Source: Pomphorhynchus laevis
Taxonomy: Eukaryota; Acanthocephala; Palaeacanthocephala; Echinorhynchida; Pomphorhynchidae
NCBI GenBank assembly: GCA_012934845.2
Contig: WNNJ02000401.1
Location: forward strand, 1-64,000
DNA length: 64,000 nucleotides
Direction of reading: 5' to 3'
Shown: positions 1-10,286 of the stretch, piece after piece
Position numbering within the stretch: position 1 is the first letter of the stretch
Layout of the letters: every line of letters starts with the position of its first letter
Translations under genes and position numbers: made by a program
The notes under the pieces: generated by a model
What the model saw: only the letters and a program-made list of their open reading frames with translations
Told to the model about the DNA's origin: nothing
Database searches by the model: none

Positions 1-1500
1 CACATTAGCAAATTATACAACGTACAGGGAATTCTAAGTTAGCAAAGTATGACCATCGTTGCCGTTCATTGTTGGTTTGTTTGTCAAATTTATATTGTTT
101 ATTTTATTTTTCGCAGCCTGATGTCGAGTTCAAATGAGAGCACTGATGGATACTCAAAATTTAAAGTGTGTCCAATTGCAATTACGTGAAAATGGTTTCA
201 ATTACCATTATTTCAATTTCAATTATTTTTTTTGAAAATGGTTTCAATTACCTTTAAAATGGTTTCGCTTGGAAACCGAAATATTGGTTTTAACAACAAT
301 AATGTTTTGTTGGCGGATGTTTTTTTCTTCTTTCAACAATATAAACTCTATTCATTGTACTACGTAACATTTATTTAGCGAAACCCAAGAAATTATCTAC
401 TATGTAATTTCTTTGCAAAACCGTGGTATACCAACGGCATTTTTCTAATTGTTTTAAATTTACCTTAAAACATCAAAAGTTGATTTAAAATTTTATTGTA
501 AATAAATAAGGTCTTTGCTTTAGTATTATTATGCTTTTAAGACGTAAACAAATGTGAAATAAAAATATTTTTTTACAAGACGCATCCTAGCTTATTTTAT
601 TTGACTTATTGTTCAATTTGAACTCATTATTACTTGCAAGCCATTATTTATTTCATTCAGTTTCCGGATATTCTGAGTAAACAATATTTTGCCTAATAGA
701 TGATAAAATAAACTTAAAGATATTGCGAAAAGAATTTCCAAGAAATTACCTATTTAATATGCACGTAAACAAATAAATACGTATATGAATAAATCCGATC
801 AATTAACTGAGATTTTATATTTCGAAATATTTAAATCTTAAATAAAATTTTAATTCGGAATTATTAAAAATTCTTATTAATTACATGAAAGTTCCTTTTA
901 TTGAAACCATTTTACATCTATCAGATGTATAATATGATGGGATTATGTTTAAAATTACTTAATTAAAGCGTGAAAGCTGTTTATTACAATAACGGATAAT
1001 TCATAAATAATGTTGATTCTTTTTAGACAAGTTCACATTACTAGTATATGTGGTATTACAACTAGAAATTGTCCTTACAGCGATGAAGAGCTCATGCGGT
1101 ATGTTCTGATAACGTTATCTAAATTCGTTAAGCATTTGTTAATCATCTTTCTTTATCATATGCACATACTGGGAGTTAATCTAGAATTAATAAAATTCTG
1201 TAGTTCGAGTTGAAAGAATTTTATTTAACAATTGAATTTTGAAAATGGTTTTTATTCTTTCGCTGTTCACTATCACATTGTAGTACAAGTTTTAAGATAA
1301 TGTTTTCAAAAGTTAGTAAATTTGGCACACATGAGTTTTCTACACCTTTCTTAGTTTGACAATATACTCGAAAACTGTAATCCTGTCAAAACCAACAGCG
1401 TGTCCATTACTTTAGACAACTAATTGTTTATACATTAATTTAATGTTTCTAATTACTCAAATTATTCCAAAAAGAAAAACTGATTTGTTAATTTTTAGAA
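1..1500. other. AT-rich stretch, no gene seen
   Basis: No convincing coding region. Around 185-275 the phrase aaaatggtttcaatta and close variants recur three or four times, a small local repeat. A short open frame near 1010-1213 has no family resemblance that I recognise. Confidence 0.5.
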
Positions 1501-1509
1501 TTAAACTGG

Positions 1510-3162
1510 TTATTGAGGTTTTTTTGTCATTATTTGACAACCCGCTTTTTGAACAATTGAATTTTTAAAAGTGTTTTTTTTTAATCTGCTTGCGGTTAGT
1601 TTTTTAAAGTGTTTTGGATTCACTGATTGTAACCTATTGATCAAGGGTATAGATGCAGCAGCAAAAGCCATTATAAATACCAGATCGCCTTGCGTGAATC
1701 CTTCTTTTGAATATTTTATGTCTCCATCAACCGATAATGTACTCGAGGTACCGTACACATTTTTAGAAACACTGAAAACCAAGGACATACATATTCTACG
1801 TTACGAAGAGCTAATTTCCTGTACAATCTGTTAAAAGCATTTTCAGCGTCCAACTGTAGATCACAATTCTTAGAATCCCGTTCGAATGCATCGCGTACAG
1901 AATGTATCGCCGTTTCAACTCCACTCTTCTGACCATAACATAGTTAATAACAGCAGGCAACTGCCTGCAAATCTTTGCATACTCTTGACGAGATGATGTC
2001 TCCAATAATACGTCTAGATACTGCCCCAATGCCAATTGGTCTCACGCCCGCACTTATCCAATGGAACTAGTCAACTTGCTTTAAAAGCATTTAGAGATCC
2101 AGCGGTCTTGTTCCTCGTCGCGAGCATTATGGCAAATTCTGCTATCGCTGTAGCGAGTCGATCTTTTGGTTGTCCAAACGAGCAAATCAATATTTTCTAT
2201 AATTGAGCATCAGTACCTGAGGGACCCGCTGCTCCATGTGTACGCCTTGCGTCAGCTTTTATATATTTGACTGAGATGTCATCAAAGCTTGCTGGATGAT
2301 GATCAACAACATTCGAAAGTGGCTCAATGAGACGATCTTCCTCTGCCAATTTGGAAGAATTGGGATGGAGACTCAATAGTTTCTTACGAATATTTTGTGA
2401 TCCGATTATATTTTCGAGACATAATATCCCATTCGATTTGCTTGGGTTCGATAACAACTGTACTGCTGTAGTTATTTCGCGAATGTTCATCAATTAAATG
2501 AATGATCTGATCCATATGGATTAAGCCTTCTTGACGGATGAATTGTGTTGCCTCTGTAAGTTTTGAATCACTCTAGCCTCATCCAAGAGATCAACCATTC
2601 TTCCAGCCCTCCATAACGATATGCGACGCTCTATAAGCTTTCTCTGTGTACTAGTTTTGCGACTTTGCCCCTTTTGAAGAATTAGTTAACACATGATTCT
2701 AGATAACTTCAGTTTATTATCCATTTGCAATGGATTGAATACACAATCGCTATTTAGTTCTGCAAGCAAATTAATAAAATCAGAACTGGATTTGCTCCTC
2801 GGGAGTACCATCAAATTAGGTTTCCACTTGATGACTTATTGATAGCACTTGTTCGATAGGAGATCCCTTAAATGTCCATCACGTTCATTTATACGTGCAA
2901 AATTTAAGGATGACCCATCTGTACAATTGGTAGTTGTGTTATCAGTCGGTTGTTCAGCGTTGTGAGATGCAGCCGATTGTAAAAGTTGACGATTCAAACT
3001 AAAAGAGTCAACTGTCGTAAGAATTGCTCGATTTGTACAACTTTTGGCTAGGCAGTCCCGAAACGAGGCCCCTGATTTTGCGCACTTACAACGTTTACAG
3101 CGTGCGGCGGAGCCGTTGCAGTTACAACACTGCGATGTGTCACTGGGTTTCCCTTTTGGCAT
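1510..3162 (-). mobile_element. Cys-rich reverse transcriptase family, 5' two thirds (copy a)
   Basis: Read on the minus strand, the order is as follows. A cysteine cluster lies near 3130-3040 (CCNCNGSAARCKRCKCAKSG, then more Cys). A middle part ends in THGAAGPSGTDA near 2240-2205. Remains of the palm follow near 1990-1850, with AIHSVRDAFERD and DAENAFNRL corresponding to the first catalytic Asp region. Then comes KEGFTQGDLVFIMAFA near 1700-1650, the motif B region (family form TQGDPLAMA). The piece stops before the YADD motif. Several frames and stops show it is dead. The same protein family recurs at 24.0-24.7, 25.4-25.6, 32.6-33.6, 51.3-51.9 and 63.2 kb. I recall similar multicopy proteins in invertebrate genomes but cannot name the clade. 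Confidence 0.65.
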
Positions 3163-3204
3163 GAGAGTGGGAATATGTTGTCAGGAAATAAAGTTAGACT
3201 GCGG

Positions 3205-3370
3205 ATCCCGAGACCTACATTGGGCGTACGGCTTCGCTGGTTGCTTACAGAGGAAAAATAATCGCACTTCGTAAAGTTAGCCTTCGAACCCCTGGACGTA
3301 CCCTGGGTGTACGGCTTCGTTAGTTGCTTACCGAGGGAAAATTATCATCGCCTCGATTGAATTTAACTGA
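3205..3370 (-). repeat. Two diverged tandem units of about 84 bp upstream of the Cys-rich RT
   Basis: Two units share gggcgtacggcttcgctggt and gggtgtacggcttcgttagt, starting near 3221 and 3305. Each is followed by gcttac, a gaggg/gagga run and an AT stretch with tcgc. They lie immediately 5' (minus sense) of the cysteine cluster, where a 5' untranslated or promoter repeat of the element would sit. That role is inferred from position. Confidence 0.5.
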
Positions 3371-3589
3371 GAAGATAAGTTCAAAAAGCCGAACGGTATG
3401 CCAGTAATCGGATTGCCAAATAATCGTTGTAAGTAGTTATACTGGTTCAACTTGTGTTTGAGTGTGTAAGTAGTTAGTTATAATAAAGAATATTGAATGT
3501 TATTTTATATCTCAAATAAAATTGTAAAAAAATTGTAAAAACTAATATATTAGATTAAATAAGAGAAAAAATGTAAATAACAAACAATT

Positions 3590-4920
3590 ATAAAATGAAA
3601 GATCAAATTAATAAATATATGCATACAGAACTTACTAAATTAAAGCATAACTATATAATAGCAACTATTGATAAAGCTAGTAATAACATTGTCTTCATAT
3701 GCAAAAAGCTTTATTATTATATACTGATGAAAGAAGTTAATTATAATGATTTAAATGTAAATCCAACATATGAACGTAGTGGGTTGAGTTTTGAAACAAT
3801 TATTACAAGTCACTGTTCTATAATGGATAAAAAGGGTATAAAGGTTGAATTCGATAATAAAACTATACCTATATTATATTAGAATCCAAAATTACATAAA
3901 AATCCAATAAAACCTAGGTTCATATGTAGTGTTTTTAAATGTACATTCAAACCACTTTTTGTTTATACGAATAAAATACTTAAAGTAATTAAAGCACACT
4001 TCAAAAAATATTGTAGGGTAATCGAAATTAATACTGGTATAAAACACTATTTCAGTATTAATTCTACTAAAAGAATTTTTAGAACACACAAAATGAATAA
4101 ATTTTCATAATATAAATACGTACGATTTTAGTACTCTTTATACAAATCTAGATTTAGTAGCTATTAGAAAAATAGCATTAGAAAAACTAATTAATCCTTT
4201 ATTCAGAAAAATTAATTAATCTTATATTTGGAAAAATATATACATATATATGTTATAAGATCTATAACGCCTATCCAACAAAAATTAAAACATTAATTAA
4301 TGTAAATATGAATATGTTTTATCCATATAAATATGTGGATAAAATTGGATTAATTGAATCCTTTAATATTAAAATTGATCAAAATTATTTAAAGGTAGGG
4401 ACATTGGTATTTAGACAAATATAAGGTTTTCCAATTTGAGGGAATAGTAGCACAATTATAGCTGACTTGTTTTTAAGCTTTATAGAATATGAATTTGTTC
4501 ATAACCGTTTAAAAAATAAATTTTTTAAAAATAAATAAACACAGATATGAAATATCTGTTTCGTTACATTGAACAATCTGAAAACAGATTAATGTTAGTT
4601 TTTACTTTTAATTGATGCTCACAATGCATTTAATAGAATTAATCGAAAATTACCTCCTTACATTGATGATATATGTATTTAACTCTAATATTTTTTTATT
4701 CAATAAGCGAACAAATTTATCCAGGTAGCCTCATTCTCAATAAAACCAATATTAATGATAAAGAAGGTTTATATTTAGATATGAACATTAAATTTACATT
4801 AACTAAAACTACTATTAATTTATATCGTAAAGATGACATATTTAAATTTACAAGAAACATATTTTTGCATGAGCATTCATGCATACCATATAATATAAAA
4901 TATAATATATAAAATGATGA
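3590..4920 (+). mobile_element. Penelope-like element, reverse transcriptase remains
   Basis: Recognisable PLE reverse transcriptase blocks occur in order. IATIDKASNNIVFICKKLYY is near 3655-3715. NPKLHKNPIKPRFICS is near 3885-3935 (PLE KLHK box). A GGNSSTIIADLFLSFIEYEF-like block is near 4440-4495. PPYIDDICI is near 4650-4680 (catalytic YIDD). The following thumb region reads SLILNKTNINDKEGLYLDMN near 4725-4785. The copy is highly decayed and very AT-rich. Other fragments of the same family lie at 16.4-19.0, 20.7-21.7, 26.3-26.5, 31.2-31.5, 42.9-43.9 and 50.4 kb. Confidence 0.75.
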
Positions 4921-4989
4921 AATTTTAAGAATTGCAACAATATGTAATGATATTGGCTTTCTTCAAAATGATTTAAAATACATTTAAAT

Positions 4990-5212
4990 ATATTTGTTTT
5001 GCATTCATGCAAAACAAATATTATAAAATATAATACATTAAATAATGAAATTTTAAGAATTGGAATAATGAAATTTTAAGAATGCATACCATATAATATA
5101 AAATATAATACATTAAATAATGAAATTTTAAGAATTGGAATAATGAAATTTTAAGAATGCATACCATATAATATAAAATATAATACATTAAATAATGAAA
5201 TTTTAATAATTA
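4990..5212. repeat. Tandem repeat, unit about 75 bp
   Basis: The unit holds gcataccatataatataaaa, then tataatacattaaataatga, then repeats of gaattggaataatgaaattt. One near-complete unit runs about 5079-5153, preceded by a partial unit (5022-5078) and followed by another (5154-5209). The unit is built from the end of the neighbouring PLE: gcataccatataatataaaa also occurs at 4890-4910. The array therefore appears to be a local amplification of PLE tail sequence. Confidence 0.7.
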
Positions 5213-5241
5213 CTCGACCCATGTCGGGTCGAGTAATTAGA
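5207..5241. repeat. Perfect inverted repeat at the broken LINE end
   Basis: taattactcgaccc is followed by a 6-base spacer and then gggtcgagtaatta, so 14-base arms form a near-palindrome. It lies exactly where LINE ORF2 homology stops and PLE-derived tandem DNA begins. Confidence 0.75.
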
Positions 5242-6695
5242 ATGTATGTTGGAACAGGATCGAGAGGAGAGGTTGATTTGGGTAATCGTGCTAGGGCATC
5301 AGATACGCTTTCGATAGAAAAAAGTGAAAAGTGAAACACTTCAGTCTGATATGGGGCTATGTAGGAGAAACTAGAATATAATGGTATGTGGATTGAGGTC
5401 AAAGTTCGAGCTATTTTGCGTTGCAAATGAGATGCGAATTCGTTGGAAGAGATAGAGACAGACGTGACGGATTTGTTTCTACCCAAAAGGTTATTAATGG
5501 ATTTCCACGCGTGTTGATTATTGTCACGCAAATATGTTTTGCTTTGCCAGTATGATGAGCATTTTGAGTTTAAAAGATATCGGTATTTGCGTCGAAATTC
5601 GAGGTATTCTGAGTAAGATGAGTTTAATAGCTCGGTGATATTACGACGACGGAATCTTGAGTGCATTCGGTGAAGGTGTCGCAAGGAGCGCTTTGCTCTT
5701 CGGCAATCGCTATCGAACCAGGGCGCTCCTGACTGGCGGCGAGGCGTGCATTGTTTGAATGGCAAAATCATATCGAGTATGTCAATAAGTTCAGTGCTGT
5801 ACATGTTGGTTAAGTCGTCAATTGAAGTGTTAATAAAGGCGTCAAAAATTAGGAGTTGGGACGAGAGAAGGTTTATACGCAAGTTATTTAGATCAAGTTG
5901 TTTCCATGGACGATATATATGGGGATGAGTAGGGTGTGGAGGATGATTGGTTTTAGTTTTAATGGTGAGAAGGTAATGGTCGGATAAGCCCACATCTTTC
6001 ACAGAAACGGTGCTGCAAGTAAACGATGATCGAACAAATATGCAATCAATGGGGCCACCTTGGATATGAGGGGATTCAGTTGGGATATATCTGAAGCCAA
6101 AGACTGATAATGTCTTGAGTAGGTGTGACGAGTGAGCGCATGATGGTTTGTCAAGTCGAATGTTGAGATCATTAAGAATAATGACGGGAGATGATGTAAT
6201 GCTTAGGTTAGAGAACATATCAAAGAGTTCGTCAAAGAATGTAAGACATGGCGCAGATGAGCCTGGTTGATAGATAAGGGCGAAACAAATTCGTCTACTG
6301 AAGTGTATAGTGTTAAAGCACATAAGCTCGAATGACGTAAGGGCAACTGGAAAGTTTAGAACATGTAACGATATAGCGGGCAAAGAAAATGAAAGTAGAC
6401 CACCACGGTTGATGCTTCCTAGATCACCATGTCGAGCACGTTTAGCAACGTTTAGGTTAAGCGATATGAGTCTTCGAATGGATATGTCGTTTGTGGAATG
6501 CCAAGATTCGGTTAGGCAGATAAGTGAAAGTGAGTTATTTTGGAAGACTTTGAGTGCAAGGTCAAGTTTGTGAAGTAAGGAACGAATGTTGATGAGACCG
6601 ATCTTGAGTGAGTATTTAGAAGAAGAATTTAGGGAGGATGATTTGGAGTTAAATGGCGCGAAACAACCCAAGGAAGATGAGGGAGAAACCGACAA
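5215..6695 (-). pseudogene. LINE ORF2: APE endonuclease and start of RT (CR1/L2/Jockey type), 3'-cut
   Basis: An open frame of about 490 residues encodes an apurinic-type endonuclease, the enzyme that nicks target DNA for LINE insertion. Landmarks are LINIRSLLHK (metal-binding Asn), LICLTESWH (catalytic Glu), ALIYQPGSSAP, VIILNDLNIRLD (usual GDFN, with Asn in place of Gly), PIDCIF and GLSDHYLL (catalytic Asp-His). A linker with IDILDMILPFK and WFDSDCRRAKRSLRHLH follows, then ARLPKSTSPLDPVPTYIL, the very first block of the reverse transcriptase. Homology then ends at the inverted repeat near 5215. Most of the RT is missing, so the copy cannot be autonomous. The frame opens at a non-ATG codon, so the true start is not resolved. 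Confidence 0.85.
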
Positions 6696-6776
6696 TTTTC
6701 GCCTCGTTGTTGTTTGCGATTTATCATGATGTCATATGGAGGGTGGTGATATATTTGGTTGAATTTCGGCGGAGCT

Positions 6777-7478
6777 TTAATGATTTTTTTGCAAACGAAT
6801 AACTCGGTTATTGCGAATTATAAATTTATGCGAAGGATCCGCCAAACGTTTTTCGTGCAATTGTTTCCTGAGTAATTTTAGTGCTTCCACCTCAGGTGGT
6901 GAGAGATCCGGGCTTACATAAACGTTGTGAAATCGAGTCGATTCTCTCAGTTTGTAGGCATTGTTCAGAATTGACGTGGTGGTTGCTTCATCAGATGTAA
7001 CAAGTATCCACGGAGGAATATCTTGACGTTTTGCAGGGAGTCGGCGTAAATACAAACGACATGTGGATGCACAAGACACGTTCAACGATGCGATAAGATC
7101 CGATACTAAAGCAAGATCGTCTGATGAATTAGGTAGTCCACGTATTATTACGTTTGACGAGCGCCGTTGTTGCCTATCACATGCTTGAATTATTGTTAGA
7201 GGAGATGTTGATTGACCATCGAATTGAGATGTTGCGAGTACTGAGCGAGTCACTTCTTTGCGGATAATAGATGCGAAAGTTGGACGAGGTATTGAGAACT
7301 CTGGATTAAAAGTTGGCACGGAAGGCGAAGAAGTGAGATTGAGATATTCTATTCTTGTTAGTAGATCATTAATAGAGGAATTGGCGCTCGCTAACGACTG
7401 TTTTAAGTCGGATAATAACTTAGCGGAACATAACCCACACAGAAAATCTCGTGTGAAAAATTCCCTGAAACTTGGCAT
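6777..7478 (-). CDS. LINE ORF1 protein, nucleic-acid-binding type
   Basis: The frame is open from ATG at 7478 for about 233 residues. It starts MPSFREFFTRDFLCGLCSAK, with a CxxC pair, followed by a Ser-rich, weakly coiled stretch. The second half has the RRM-like signature of CR1/L2-type ORF1 proteins: SSNVIIRGLPNSSDDLALV, then ILNNAYKLRESTRFHNVYVS and PDLSPPEVEALKLLRKQL. It lies about 80 bp upstream of ORF2 on the same strand, the usual two-ORF LINE order. Its frame is unbroken, unlike most elements here. Related ORF1 tails occur at 23.2 kb and 63.9 kb. Function as an RNA chaperone for retrotransposition is inferred from the family. Confidence 0.75.
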   Translation of the reverse strand: MPSFREFFTRDFLCGLCSAKLLSDLKQSLASANSSINDLLTRIEYLNLTSSPSVPTFNPEFSIPRPTFASIIRKEVTRSVLATSQFDGQSTSPLTIIQACDRQQRRSSNVIIRGLPNSSDDLALVSDLIASLNVSCASTCRLYLRRLPAKRQDIPPWILVTSDEATTTSILNNAYKLRESTRFHNVYVSPDLSPPEVEALKLLRKQLHEKRLADPSHKFIIRNNRVIRLQKNH

Positions 7479-7819
7479 GGCACTTTGACGGAAGAATATA
7501 TCGGACAATCCAACGAGGTACACTTTAAATCTACTGAAACAAACTCCCCTTGTGTGATAATAGGTTACAAGGATGGTAATACACAGTTTGGAATCTGTAT
7601 AGCGCTAGCAGCAAGACCAGCTTTAGCACAGATGCAACTTCGACATATTGAGTTTTTATTGTTACAGGAACAGCAACGTGAAGAAGTAGACATCACTCGG
7701 TTGGATGTTCTTGAAATAGTTTTGCTTGCATTCGTTTGCTCCATCTGTCGCGGTTGTCGTTTGTGTCCTTTGTGTATATTGTATTTACTTTAGATTGTAA
7801 GAACAATACTTTTGATCCG

Positions 7820-7925
7820 CGTATAATCTTCTTTATAATATAATATAATCTTTTATATTTATATTTATATCTTTTATATAATATAATATAATCTTTTATA
7901 TTTTTATATAAAAAATATAATTTTA
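7820..7925. repeat. Low-complexity AT repeat
   Basis: Irregular runs of tataatataatc, tttatattta and ttttatata. Simple sequence with no coding content. Confidence 0.6.
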
Positions 7926-8209
7926 TGGTAATTAACTTTTCCAATTTTGCAATATTGAACTTATTTGTTTACTGCATTGCTTAAATTTTAATTTGCTTGA
8001 TCACTTGATTTTTATTAAATTTAATTTACGAATATATTGATCTTCTCAAGTAAAAGAGAAAACAGATTCTAATTCTATTCGAATCCATCATATTTGTTCT
8101 AAATACTTTTAATTGTTTAATTTTGCAACCTCCTGCTTTCCTACGATGTACAATTCTTTTGGGACTGTGTGTGTCAATATATAAGAAGTGTTTAGTAGAA
8201 TTTAGACTA

Positions 8210-8236
8210 ATATCGGCTTCAGAAAGAAGCCGATAT
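8210..8236. repeat. Hairpin, 11-bp perfect arms
   Basis: atatcggcttc, a 5-base loop agaaa, then gaagccgatat. It stands in front of a block (aagtgttaagataacagtga) related to the internal part of the long repeat that starts at about 8320. Confidence 0.6.
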
Positions 8237-8319
8237 GACAAAGTGTTAAGATAACAGTGAAATTGCCTTTGACTCACAAAGATGTAGTGCATCAAAATTT
8301 AATTATTATTCTCATTGTT

Positions 8320-10210
8320 AGTTATACCGACTTAGTGTTCAATTAACACTTAAATTGGATTTGACTCCCAAGTTTTATATTTATTTATAATTACAAACAG
8401 TCAATACGACAGTAATTTTCTATTTTGTTATTTAAGCGCATGTTTGCCATAATGCTAAGAAAACAACTACATCTCAAAAGTAACGCAATCTTACAACAGT
8501 AAACTGAATTTGTTTTAAGCTCAAATTGTCAAGTATTTGAATAACATACCTGCATTTTTAAAATTAAACAATCCTTTTCACCTTTCTAAAATATTGTTTT
8601 ACTATTTTCATTGTTTGATATTAGATATATAATGACTAAGTGTTAAGGTAACAGTAAAATTGCTTTTCTTAATAAAGACAGAATACATTTTTTAAAAGTT
8701 ACACTCACATGACGTTTGATTACTATGTGTTATTCAAATGTTAGCTTGTCTTAATTTTAAAAGCAACATTGCTATTTTGCATACCTTTAGTAAGTCAACC
8801 TTACATTTGTAAAGTAGACAAGACGTGATTAAAAAGTAGTTTCAACAATTTTAAGTTGAATCACTTTATTTTCTTCGTTTGTTGTTCAAAGACAAAAATT
8901 CGTGTATAACGTTGAAATACAAAATGTTGAGCGTTATTTCGATGAACATTTGCACCTATAAATAGACGAGTTTTCCAGAAGGAGGATGAATTTTTCTAAA
9001 CAGTGATCAAGTCGTAGTCTGAATATTTTATCATTCTGAGAGCAATTATTATAGGCCAAAAGTATTAGCTCAGTTTCTCGTCATCTTTATTTATTATTCC
9101 ATCTTGACAATTATAGGCAGTAAGTATTGATATACGAATACTCTTATTAATAATTTAATACATTTTATATAAATTGACAGCATATTTAACTTATAATATT
9201 GTAGCTTATAACTTTATATTCGTTAGTTTTTAAATTTTCTTTATATTTTTTAATTTGATTGATGAAAGGATTTGTATTATGGAAATACAAATAATATTTT
9301 AAGTTTATTTATACATTTTTAACTAATTAAAATTTACCTTTGAAACAAATTTTAATTAATTGTTTGATTTGCAAATGTTTTACAATTGCAAACACTGTCA
9401 CATTCTTATTCATATTCTGACGATTATCTTAATTAACATTCGCTAATCCAGTTAATTAATTTGCCAGTTTAAAACTAAGCATCTAATATATACCTGATAG
9501 GATTATTAAAAGTATCTTAAACAGCATTCGCGGGGTTTTAGTCTTTTAATTAGAATTTTTATCACATTTTAATTTTTTATTTACAAATGTTATTTTTTAA
9601 AGAGTTTTAAAGAAGTTTAATGACTACTTATATTATATACTTTAAACTTTCAACTAAATTATATAAATTATTATAATCGTTTAATCGTTTTTTATATTCT
9701 AATACGAGAGAACTAAAGCTGCAAAATTTTTAATTAAGCAATTTAGTGTCGTTTTTCTAATTGAAAACGCCTCATTCATGCTGGAATCGACAGTAAAGCG
9801 TGGTCAACAGTAAACCGTTTCTCATAATGTTTAAGCATTCTTGTGATTTAAATAATTTTAGTTATTTTGTATATTTTAATTATTTTCAATTCTTGCTTAA
9901 ATATTATGCTTATTAAAAAACGTCTATTTCACATTGAATTAATTTTATTTAAAGTATCAATTATTAGAATATCACAATTTCAATTCGAATAAGTGGAATT
10001 ATAATCCAATAATAAGCAAAACATTTTTATCAGTGAAACTTGTTACTCAGGAAAAGTCAAGAAATAACAACAAAAATTTCTCGACAAGAAAAAATTTAAG
10101 ATAATAATCCACAAGATGTTTATTGTCTACCACTGACTCTGGTATTAAGTCATGGAGGCAATGTACAAGCCAAACTTCTCAATACATCGCAATCCCGGGT
10201 GGCAGACTAG
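8320..10210 (+). repeat. Long noncoding repeat, copy A
   Basis: About 1.9 kb, AT-rich, without coding capacity. Landmarks in order: a head with accgactta and cacttaaattggatttgact, gtaacgcaatcttacaacag, aatgactaagtgttaaggta, ttattcaaatgttagcttg, aagtcaaccttacatttgta, a TATA-box block at 8957, gaaaagtcaagaaataacaa near 10050, and a tail with attgtctaccactgac. The same landmarks recur in copy B (37.74-39.35 kb), copy C (39.50-40.33 kb) and fragments at 37.32, 40.72 and 41.25 kb. I see no terminal repeats or protein, so the class is unknown. Confidence 0.7.
8957..8965 (+). promoter_or_regulatory. TATA-box-like motif in repeat copy A
   Basis: tataaatag sits in a block of about 300 bp (8880-9180) that is almost identical in copy B, while the diverged copy C lacks the motif. 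About 35 bp downstream is aaacagtg, a possible initiator. Promoter function is inferred only. Confidence 0.35.
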
Positions 10211-10286
10211 AGTTCTCTTACAGATAGCCCATGGCGGTCTTCGACCAGTTTCGAAAATTGATCTCTCTACATTTATCGAGGTTTAC

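Noticed and set aside
3044-3274. Plus-strand frame over the cysteine cluster
   Set aside because: It is the antisense shadow of the CCNCNGSAARC cluster and of the tandem units.
5746-6573. Plus-strand frames inside the first LINE
   Set aside because: Shadows of ORF2 on the other strand.
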